The notes beneath the pieces are model-generated. The model was given only the letters and a program-made list of their open reading frames with translations, had not been told where the DNA came from and did not search any database. This document shows, one piece after another, positions 6,758-12,738 of a DNA stretch of 14,284 nt. The stretch lies in assembly GCA_013375405.1 (NCBI GenBank), contig JABXJU010000106.1, forward strand, positions 1 to 14,284, read 5' to 3'. The position numbers and the translations under genes were made by a program. The first letter of the stretch is position 1. Every line of letters begins with the position of its first letter. This stretch comes from Candidatus Helarchaeota archaeon (GTDB lineage Archaea > Asgardarchaeota > Lokiarchaeia > Helarchaeales > HEL-GB-A).

Positions 6758-7849
6758 TTAGTTAGAGAAAAAATCAGGAATTACTCGCTGTCCAGGATGC
6801 ATTTGAACAAAATTAATTCGAGATTTTGGTTTAATTCTTCGTTTATATCGTTTTTTTCGTCGTCTTTGCCTTCTTGGCTCAATATAGTCTCTATATGGAT
6901 CTTTTAATAAATTTTCGATGTCTTTTCGAGCGGTTTCTGTCCATAACGCACTTGTATACGGCGTATATCCCAGTAACAATTGAATACCAGAACGCGCATA
7001 TAATATCCAAAAACTTGGTAGTTTATTTGCTAAATACACATCCGCTTGAATTATTTGATCTGCAATTTCCGATAGATTCTGGATTCGCCAAACTCCCCAT
7101 TGACGTGCTGGTTTATTACATGGTTCAATCAATTTAATTGAGGCCACAGATTCTTCCTTTCGACCACCAAATAATAGATTCACTGATTTATCATCCCAAA
7201 AAAGAGAGCGCACCCCATGATGTTTGAAAAGATAACTATTTTCTACTTTTCGTACGAGCTGCTGAAAGCTCTTTCCCGAAAGGATCACCTTATTATATTC
7301 CTCTGAAATATGAGGTTCCATCGTTTCTATATTCACATAATATTTAAGTTCTTGATATGCGTCTTTCCACCATTTTGGCATCACAATCTTCTTTAAAATA
7401 TGGGCTTTTTTATCAATCGCAAGCTCAATTCCATCTGGATCGATATATAACCACAGACTTGGAGTATAAGATCTACTCCGCAAATCCCTAATGAATTGTG
7501 GATTAAAATCAACATTAGTCATTCCCTCCTGGCGAATACGCTCCTTAAATAGTGTTTCTGGAAATCGAATTTTACAATAAGAATGTCCAAACCGTGAAAA
7601 TCCTTCAAAATCTACATAATTTTCAGTGACGGTTACAACAGGATCATAGATTCTATTCAAGCTTATCCCTGGATGCGCCATTAAAATTTGATTTAGTTGT
7701 AAGATTCCAGCTTTAAAGAGGTCCGGCTTCAGAATTTGACTTTCTAAGAAGGGAAGAGTTTGATTGGGGTCAATTATAGGTTCTAAGATGAGTTTATTCT
7801 CTGATATATAACTACCCTGTACTACTTCCTGTTTTAATATTATTGACAT
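6758..7849 (-). CDS. Unrecognised 363-residue protein with arginine-rich C-terminal tail
   Basis: I do not recognise this family. The protein is soluble-looking, without signal peptide or membrane helices, and rich in Trp and Tyr. Distinct segments are DPVVTVTENYVDFEGFSRFGH (about 70-90), LWLYIDPDGIELAI, SLFWDDKSVNLLFGGRKEE and a Trp-containing block near residue 285. From about residue 325 there is a very basic tail with RRQRRRKKRYKRR, like the arginine-rich RNA-binding motif of HIV Tat, followed by MHPGQRVIPDFFSN. The tail suggests nucleic-acid or ribosome binding; that is inference only. It is preceded by GAGGG about 10 nt before the ATG and a 237-bp AT-rich intergenic region. It is not obviously operonic with argS because a T-tract separates them. 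Confidence 0.75.
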   Translation of the reverse strand: MSIILKQEVVQGSYISENKLILEPIIDPNQTLPFLESQILKPDLFKAGILQLNQILMAHPGISLNRIYDPVVTVTENYVDFEGFSRFGHSYCKIRFPETLFKERIRQEGMTNVDFNPQFIRDLRSRSYTPSLWLYIDPDGIELAIDKKAHILKKIVMPKWWKDAYQELKYYVNIETMEPHISEEYNKVILSGKSFQQLVRKVENSYLFKHHGVRSLFWDDKSVNLLFGGRKEESVASIKLIEPCNKPARQWGVWRIQNLSEIADQIIQADVYLANKLPSFWILYARSGIQLLLGYTPYTSALWTETARKDIENLLKDPYRDYIEPRRQRRRKKRYKRRIKPKSRINFVQMHPGQRVIPDFFSN

Positions 7850-8086
7850 AATATACTACCCTCTTATTCTCGAAATATTACAGAGATAAGACACTAGTTT
7901 CTGTTAATTTTCAATGAAACGTAGTATTATTTTTCCAATCCTCCCATATTAATCTATTTTACACAAACAGATAAAAATACTTAAAATACTATTCTGATAA
8001 TATAAAAGCTTTTAAATATCACGTTTAAAATTTTTAAGCCCTTTTTATATTCAATTTCAGTTTTTTAAAAAAAGAAATATGCGAGG
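7850..8086. other. AT-rich intergenic region with argS terminator and candidate promoter
   Basis: No gene is visible. On the minus strand a T-tract just after argS (8067-8077) is followed by several TATA-like stretches, the clearest being CTTTTATATTATC at about 7995-8007. That would leave a leader of more than 100 nt before the ATG at 7849. I found no tRNA or recognisable riboswitch in it. Confidence 0.4.
8067..8077 (-). terminator. T-tract terminator of argS
   Basis: The minus strand reads TTTCTTTTTTT starting 9 nt after the argS stop, without a GC-rich hairpin, as expected for archaeal termination. Confidence 0.5.
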
Positions 8087-10012
8087 TTACATCCGATCTG
8101 GAACTTGAATGCCCAATAAATCCATTAATAAGATTTTTAAGAGGATATTGATGGCTTGTACTAATTGTAACCGAGAGGTTTTTAGTTCTGCGGTAGCGGC
8201 CTTTAAAACCGGAACTTGATGATAAAAATCATTAAACCTATCTGCCAGTTCAAGCGCATAGTTTGCTATCTCATGAATATTAAAATCAGTAGCAACTTTA
8301 TGAATGAGTCGAGGAAACTTTGCAATCAACCTGATGAGGGTTACTTCAGATTCATGTGTTAGTAGGGAAGGATTTGGATTTTGAATAGTTCCTTGATGTT
8401 TTCGAAAAATTCCTTGTGTCCTCACATATGCATATTGAATATATGGGGCACTTTCCCCTTCGAAATTTAGCACATCTTTCCAATCTATAACAATTTTTTT
8501 CTCAGGGTTGTATTTTGCTAAATAATACTTCACCGCTCCGACCCCTATACTTTCTGCGATCTGGTTCATTACTTCAATAGAAAATTCCCCCTCATGTCGT
8601 TTTTTCACTTCTTCTAACGCTAATTCGACTGCTTTATTTAATGCCGCATCCGCTTCAAATCCAATCCAAGTGCCTTTTCTTCCACTAAATGCCTGTTGAC
8701 CTGGAAGCCATACCCATTTAAAACTCAAATGATGCGAATTCTGGTATTCTTTTTCATATCCTGTTATTTTTAAGGCATGATTGACAACTTGTTGCGGAAA
8801 GTTCTGCTCATAACCAATGACATTAATTGTTAAATTACCATATCCAAAACGTTCAAAATATTTGCCTTCTTTTGTCGTTTCCCAAAGCTCTTTACCATTT
8901 GGCTGAGTTCCCCACTTTCGAAATTTGAATTTCCCTTTCACTAGATTCATTTTAAAAAAATGAAGCCCAATATCTCGTCCCGTATACGTTGCTACCCCGT
9001 TTGATCGTACGATAATTTTGTATGGTTTTTCCATTTGTTGATAAGTTTCCCCAAATTCCGACATATCAACGACAATACAGCCTTCATCTTCGCCTTCTGT
9101 TACCTTATACACATTTTTTGATTGAAGAAGTCTGGTTAGAGTTTCCTCAAAAATTCCTGATGCAATTACATCGCTCTCCCAAATGAGCAAGTCGTAGAAA
9201 ATGTTCATGCGCCAGGCGGTTTCAAGCTGACCTTTTAACGCTTTTTCAACTAGTTCCGCAGATACCTGCGCAAATTCTGGATCGTCATTCTCTAATTTAG
9301 CAATAAGGTCTTGAACTTCATTTTCCAATTCTGGTTTTGCTTGAATTTCTTGGGAAGCTTTCGTATAAAGAAGTCCGAGTTTAAAATCCTCTTTTGCGTC
9401 AGATTTTTCACTTTTATATTCTTTTTCATCTAAATGTAAAAAACCCCACGTTAAAACTGCTACTTGTCTTCCTAAATCATCCATATAATCCTCTATTTCA
9501 ACGTTATATCCTGCCTTTTTCAATATTCGCCCTGTAATATCCCCTAAAACTGCACATCTCATCGTTCCCATATGTAAGGGTTTAGTAGGGTTTGGTGAGG
9601 TATGCTCGACAATTGCCTTCAGTCCATTCCCAATGGATAAATTCCCGTAATTCTCTTTTAATTCAATAATTTGGTTAAGAACGGTTATGTTGAATTTTTT
9701 CCAATCAATAAAGAAATTGATATACCCTGCACCCGCCACTTCGACTTTGGAGAAGTATGGTAATTTTTCTAATTGAATTTCGTTTAAAATCATCTCAGCG
9801 ATCTGACGTGGCGCTTTCTTTAAACTTTTTGCAAGGTGAAACCCCATAGTTATGGCAAAATCCCCTAATTTAGGATCAGGCGGTTCTTCGAGCAAATTCT
9901 TTAGTTTTTCCGACGGAATTGTGTCTATTTCCAATCTTTTTAAAACCTGTTCTAATTCAGAAAGAATCTGAGATTGCAAATAAACCCAGGGATTTTCCAT
10001 TTGAAGTATCAT
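8087..10012 (-). CDS. argS: Arginyl-tRNA synthetase
   Basis: Class I aminoacyl-tRNA synthetase charging tRNA-Arg, 641 residues, full length. The N-terminal additional domain (1-125) contains GDFAITMGFHLAK and GAGYINFFI. The catalytic domain opens with VEHTSPNPTKPLHMGTMR, typical of ArgRS. The Rossmann fold continues through DYMDDLGRQVA, SNGVATYTGRDIGLHFFK and FSGRKGTWIGF (in place of KMSKS). VLNFEGESAPYIQYAYVR starts the anticodon-binding DALR domain, which ends LLGIQVPDRM. The HIGH signature is HMGT (residues 147-150), so its second His is replaced by Thr. The ATG at 10012 has no ribosome site and a TAAATA box lies ~30 nt upstream, suggesting a leaderless mRNA; ATG 10000 is an alternative. 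It follows the proteasome gene on the same strand. Confidence 0.95.
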   Translation of the reverse strand: MILQMENPWVYLQSQILSELEQVLKRLEIDTIPSEKLKNLLEEPPDPKLGDFAITMGFHLAKSLKKAPRQIAEMILNEIQLEKLPYFSKVEVAGAGYINFFIDWKKFNITVLNQIIELKENYGNLSIGNGLKAIVEHTSPNPTKPLHMGTMRCAVLGDITGRILKKAGYNVEIEDYMDDLGRQVAVLTWGFLHLDEKEYKSEKSDAKEDFKLGLLYTKASQEIQAKPELENEVQDLIAKLENDDPEFAQVSAELVEKALKGQLETAWRMNIFYDLLIWESDVIASGIFEETLTRLLQSKNVYKVTEGEDEGCIVVDMSEFGETYQQMEKPYKIIVRSNGVATYTGRDIGLHFFKMNLVKGKFKFRKWGTQPNGKELWETTKEGKYFERFGYGNLTINVIGYEQNFPQQVVNHALKITGYEKEYQNSHHLSFKWVWLPGQQAFSGRKGTWIGFEADAALNKAVELALEEVKKRHEGEFSIEVMNQIAESIGVGAVKYYLAKYNPEKKIVIDWKDVLNFEGESAPYIQYAYVRTQGIFRKHQGTIQNPNPSLLTHESEVTLIRLIAKFPRLIHKVATDFNIHEIANYALELADRFNDFYHQVPVLKAATAELKTSRLQLVQAINILLKILLMDLLGIQVPDRM

Positions 10013-10038
10013 CTTTATGCGTAACGATCTAAATAGGC

Positions 10039-10044
10039 TAAATA
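10039..10044 (-). promoter_or_regulatory. TATA-like box of argS
   Basis: The minus strand reads ACTTATTTAG here, centred ~30 nt before the ATG at 10012, in the 90-nt gap after the proteasome gene. It suggests argS has its own promoter. Confidence 0.35.
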
Positions 10045-10083
10045 AGTATCTGAAATTTGAATAAAATTAAGTGAATTTACAAT

Positions 10084-10101
10084 AAAAAGAAAGTGAAAAA
10101 A
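10084..10101 (-). terminator. T-tract terminator of the proteasome beta gene
   Basis: Directly after the stop codon the minus strand reads TTTTTTCACTTTCTTTTT, two T-runs in 18 nt. This is a typical archaeal termination region. Confidence 0.5.
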
Positions 10102-10102
10102 G

Positions 10103-10747
10103 TTAATTCACAAATTCTAATCCTTTTTTCGTGATTGTGGCGATCTGCATTTTTCCACCCGAGGCAATATCACGTTTTTTAGCAGCATCCACTGCTCGTT
10201 TTACCAGCTCTATCCCATTTTTTACTGTCATTTTTTCCTTATAGCCAGCTTCCAATACACCAAAGCCCACTACACTTCCACTTCCAACAGAAGTAAATTG
10301 CTTTTCTTCGATAATCGAACCAAACGGATCTAAGCTATATAAATGTGTACCTTCTTCATCGAAGCCTCCCATTAATAGTGCACTATAAAATGGAAACATC
10401 CTATTTTGAAAGAGAAGTACAGCAGTGAGCTGGGCTGCAGCTTTAACTAGAGTTGGCTTCCCTAGTTCTAATTCACGTATCGCAAGTAAAGCAGACAACT
10501 GTTTTACAACATGTTGACAATCTGCGACACCCCCTGCAATAGTCATCCCAATTCGGGGGGTAATTTTGAACAGTTTTGTTGCATCTTTAGTGGCTACGAG
10601 GTAGCCCATAATAGCTTGTGATTCAGTTGCGAGCACCACACCATCCTCACACACCACACCCATGGTGGTTGTGCCTGTCATTAACTTAGGAACTTTATTA
10701 TTTTTTGGAAACATCTTTTTCAACTCTTTCCTTAACCAAAATTGCAT
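10103..10747 (-). CDS. psmB: 20S proteasome beta subunit
   Basis: The catalytic N-terminal-nucleophile hydrolase subunit of the archaeal 20S proteasome, 214 residues. A short propeptide ends at Thr-Gly, and cleavage before TTTMGVVCEDGVVLATE exposes the nucleophile Thr (residue 26, mature Thr1). Mature Glu17 and Lys33 are in place, as are TIAGGVADCQ, VGSGS and AAKKRDIASGG near the other active-site residues. Glu17 instead of Asp also occurs in the active Thermoplasma beta subunit, so activity is expected. Arg19 of the usual ERR/DRR block is Gln. The ATG at 10747 gives a 25-residue propeptide and ATG 10714 a 14-residue one; no ribosome site decides. It acts with an alpha ring encoded elsewhere. 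Confidence 0.95.
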   Translation of the reverse strand: MQFWLRKELKKMFPKNNKVPKLMTGTTTMGVVCEDGVVLATESQAIMGYLVATKDATKLFKITPRIGMTIAGGVADCQHVVKQLSALLAIRELELGKPTLVKAAAQLTAVLLFQNRMFPFYSALLMGGFDEEGTHLYSLDPFGSIIEEKQFTSVGSGSVVGFGVLEAGYKEKMTVKNGIELVKRAVDAAKKRDIASGGKMQIATITKKGLEFVN

Positions 10748-10954
10748 TATCGTAAGAATTATTCTCTAATTAATCTTAAATTTTCCTTTTAATGACCGTA
10801 ATTTCAAGAAATTACAATGTTAATATCAATTACATAAAGGGATTAATAAAAATTTACCTTAAATTTTTTATTTGGACTGTTTATTATTAAATCCATAATT
10901 CAAAAAGTTTTCAATTGTAAAAACATAATCATTTTCAATTATATCGATATAATT
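10748..10954. other. AT-rich divergent intergenic region between psmB and the H-protein gene
   Basis: No gene is visible. Very AT-rich, with several TATA-like stretches facing both directions (for example TTTAAG on the minus strand near 10780). It must hold both promoters. Confidence 0.35.
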
Positions 10955-10960
10955 GGTGGT
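10955..10960 (+). promoter_or_regulatory. Ribosome binding site fixing the gcvH start
   Basis: GGTGGT lies 4 nt before ATG 10965 and selects it over the in-frame TTG at 10953. Confidence 0.5.
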
Positions 10961-10964
10961 AGAT

Positions 10965-11387
10965 ATGGTAAAAGTAGGCGATTATGAACTTCCAGATGAA
11001 TTGTATTATTATGAACAGCACACTTGGGTTAAAGTTGAAGGCGACCTTGTTCGCGTGGGACTGGATACAATTGGGTTATCAAGAGCTGGTAAAATTGTCT
11101 TTATCCGCGTCAAAAAAGGTAAAGTGATTAAACAAGGAAAGACCTTTGGTACTGCTGAGGCAGGGAAAGGAGTTATTCCATTATATGCACCGATTAACGG
11201 AGAGATTGTTGAAGGTAATCCAAAAGTTGAGAAAAGAAATGTCACCGCACTTAATGACGATCCATATGGAGAGGGTTGGATTGTTAAAATGAACCCCTCT
11301 AATTTAGAAGAAGATTTAAAAGTATTAAAACATGGCGATGATGTAGTTCCTTGGGCTGAAGAAGAAATTAAGAAGATTGATGAATAA
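10965..11387 (+). CDS. gcvH: Glycine cleavage H-like lipoyl carrier protein
   Basis: A 140-residue lipoyl-carrier protein of the GcvH family. HTWVKVEGDLVRVGLD matches the N-terminal HEWV...VGIT block. AEAGKGVIPLYAPINGEIVEGN matches the family's ESVKAVSDLYAPVSGEVVEVN, putting the lipoylated lysine at residue 68. DDPYGEGWIVKM is the typical C-terminal signature. In glycine cleavage it carries aminomethyl groups between GcvP, GcvT and the dehydrogenase. None of those genes is nearby, so it could instead be an H-like carrier in lipoate or sulfur metabolism. The start is ATG 10965, preceded 4 nt upstream by GGTGGT; an upstream TTG at 10953 is in frame but would overlap that site. The family's motif LGDIVFV is altered to AGKIVFI. 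Confidence 0.87.
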   Translation: MVKVGDYELPDELYYYEQHTWVKVEGDLVRVGLDTIGLSRAGKIVFIRVKKGKVIKQGKTFGTAEAGKGVIPLYAPINGEIVEGNPKVEKRNVTALNDDPYGEGWIVKMNPSNLEEDLKVLKHGDDVVPWAEEEIKKIDE

Positions 11388-11407
11388 TTTACAGTCTTAA
11401 TGAAAAT

Positions 11408-11437
11408 TCATCAAATTTTTTCCTATTTTTTTGATGA
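11408..11437 (+). terminator. Terminator region of gcvH: hairpin with T-tracts
   Basis: TCATCAAA (11408-11415) and TTTGATGA (11430-11437) are perfectly complementary. The loop between them contains T6 and most of a T7 run, and the region lies 21 nt after the gcvH stop. T-rich tracts are the archaeal termination signal; the hairpin may be incidental. Confidence 0.5.
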
Positions 11438-11550
11438 TTATACATCTGTACTTCAAAAACTGCTTCCTTTCGAGATAAAAAGTAGAAAATATCAGTTTTT
11501 CTTATATCTATTATTAAATCTTCTACAATTTTTTAAATAAGTGCTTATAC

Positions 11551-11581
11551 TAAAATAGATATAGTGGGATCTTTATTCCCA
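11551..11581 (+). promoter_or_regulatory. Probable selD promoter and leader hairpin
   Basis: The AT-rich stretch AAAATAGATATA (about 11552-11563) is the best TATA candidate upstream of selD. A small perfect hairpin follows, TGGGA (11565-11569) with TCCCA (11577-11581). It lies before the ribosome site, and its role, if any, is unknown. Confidence 0.3.
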
Positions 11582-11598
11582 TTTAATGAGAATTCATT

Positions 11599-11606
11599 GG
11601 AGGTGA
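11599..11606 (+). promoter_or_regulatory. Perfect Shine-Dalgarno site deciding the selD start
   Basis: GGAGGTGA is fully complementary to the archaeal 16S rRNA 3' end. It lies 7 nt before CTG 11614 in the selD frame. A TAA at 11611-11613 closes that frame just upstream, so initiation must be at or after 11614. Confidence 0.75.
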
Positions 11607-11613
11607 TTTGTAA

Positions 11614-12654
11614 CTGCCTGATGAATATCGATTAACCTTGGCAGTGGATATTCACGGATGAAGCTGTAAATTACCACAGAAGGAACTTTCCGCCTTAATA
11701 AAGGATGCCAACATTCAAATACCCCTGAATGACCGAATTCTCGCAGCAATTGGCGAAGATTCAGCAGTTATCAAAATCAGAGACGATTTAGCTTTAGTTA
11801 AAACTATCGATATTTTTACACCCCTTGTTGATGATGGTTATATTCAAGGACAGATTACTGCGTGCAATGTCACCAATGATATTTACGCGATGGGTGTGAC
11901 AGATATTACTGGAGTTTTGGTTTTTGAAGCCTTTCCCAATGATATGCCACATGAAATCGCAGTAAATTTGCTCAAAGGCTTTTGTGATTTCTCGAGTCAA
12001 CTTAATGCACCAGTTATTGGAGGACACACTATTATCAATCCTTGGCCACTATTAGGTGGGTGCGCTATTGGAATCTCACATCCTGCGAAAATCACATATA
12101 CTTATAATGCCCAACCTGGTGATTCCCTTATTTTAACGAAAGCCTTAGGAACGCAACCGGCAATGGCAGTCTATCGATTGCTGCGTGATGCTAAAATTTC
12201 GGTTGAGGAAATATTTCCAAATATTACTCGAAAAGAACTCGAAAATTTACCGGAATTAGCAATAAAGGCGATGATAACAAGCGAAAAACCTGTTGCAGAA
12301 ATAATACACGAAATTTCTATTAGTGCAGCAACCGATATCACTGGATTTGGACTTTTTGGACACGCAACAGAAATGGCTGAAAATAGTAAGGTCAATATCT
12401 TAATTGAGAGTTTCCCGGTGTTCAGTAGAGCTGTAGAAGTGTCTAAAGCATTGGGATACAGTCTTGAAACAGGTGGCTCTGCAGAAACCGCAGGTGGTTT
12501 GTTACTATCAATTCCTCCTGAGAAATTGGATCTTATTGAATCCGAATTGAAAAAAAAGAAAATTCCAGCGTATCAGGTTGGAAAAGTGCTTTCTGGAACC
12601 GGAAAGGTTCATCTATCAGATTCTCTTGAAATTCTTGAAACAAAAGCGGTATGA
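11614..12654 (+). CDS. selD: Selenide, water dikinase (selenophosphate synthetase), selenocysteine-containing
   Basis: Makes selenophosphate from selenide and ATP, the selenium donor for Sec-tRNA. Reading the in-frame TGA at 11659-11661 as selenocysteine gives 346 residues, the normal SelD length, beginning (M)PDEYRLTLAVDIHGUSCKLP. Sec16, Cys18 and Lys19 align with E. coli SelD Cys17, Cys19 and Lys20. Downstream are GEDSAVI, VKTIDIFTPLVDDGY, NDIYAMG, GGHTI and TDITGFGLFGHATEM, the last being highly diagnostic. The first ATG (11890) lies far inside the conserved domain, so it is not the start. CTG 11614 is chosen for the perfect GGAGGTGA 7 nt upstream; TTG 11638 is a weaker option. A SECIS-like structure overlaps the stop codon. 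The gene is probably monocistronic, as a T-tract separates it from gcvH. The protein supports its own synthesis and that of other selenoproteins. Confidence 0.93.
11659..11661 (+). other. In-frame UGA selenocysteine codon of selD
   Basis: TGA sits between GGA and AGC-TGT-AAA, giving G-U-S-C-K at the catalytic loop where SelD proteins carry Sec or Cys. The frame is otherwise open from 11614 to 12651, so this is recoding rather than termination. Confidence 0.9.
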
Positions 12655-12703
12655 AAAATGAAGGAATAGAAAAAAGCTTGATGGTCTATTTCTGATTGAC
12701 CGC
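12646..12703 (+). promoter_or_regulatory. Eukaryote-like SECIS element of selD
   Basis: Helix I is GCGGU (12646-12650) paired with ACCGC (12699-12703). A 5' internal loop of A's follows. The core is AUGA (12658-12661) facing UGAU (12693-12696), allowing U59-U96, sheared G60-A95 and A61-G94, and A62-U93. Helix II is GGAAUAGA (12663-12670) with UCUAUUUC (12685-12692), 8 bp with one G-U, or 9 bp with A62-U93. The 14-nt apical loop starts AAAAA. This matches the eukaryotic SECIS plan (AUGA, A's in the apical loop about 10 nt later, NGAN) and not the classic archaeal GAA/A bulge. Helix I overlaps the last codons and the stop lies in the internal loop. Related structures are reported in Lokiarchaeota. 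The pairing is seen by eye; function is inferred. Confidence 0.8.
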
Positions 12704-12715
12704 CAACGCAGGCGG
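12700..12715. repeat. GC-rich hairpin after selD
   Basis: CCGCC (12700-12704) and GGCGG (12711-12715) form a perfect 5-bp stem with the loop AACGCA, conspicuous in AT-rich DNA. Its 5' arm overlaps the 3' strand of SECIS helix I. A second ACCGC at 12717-12721 could substitute in helix I and leave this hairpin intact. Confidence 0.5.
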
Positions 12716-12731
12716 CACCGCTCTTTCTCAT

Positions 12732-12738
12732 AAAAAAA
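12732..12738 (-). terminator. T7 terminator of the GH105-like gene
   Basis: Seven T's on the minus strand directly follow the stop codon at 12739-12741. The convergent selD 3' end is on the other side. Confidence 0.5.

Noticed and set aside
10670..10673. Proteasome beta subunit inactive because catalytic Asp17 is Glu
   Set aside because: Glu17 is also found in the active Thermoplasma beta subunit, and Thr1, Lys33, the GSGS loop and the D166-region are intact.
11659..11661. TGA as a true stop making selD a pseudogene with a surviving internal ORF
   Set aside because: The TGA falls precisely at the Sec/Cys catalytic position, flanking codons on both sides encode SelD-like sequence in the same frame, the ribosome site lies upstream, and a SECIS-like fold is present.
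12651..12654. AUGA at 12651-12654 as the SECIS quartet
   Set aside because: It does not abut helix II; the AUGA at 12658-12661 directly precedes the paired GGAAUAGA and faces UGAU.
12700..12715. GC hairpin as a bacterial-type intrinsic terminator for selD
   Set aside because: No T-run follows on the plus strand, and archaeal termination does not need a hairpin.
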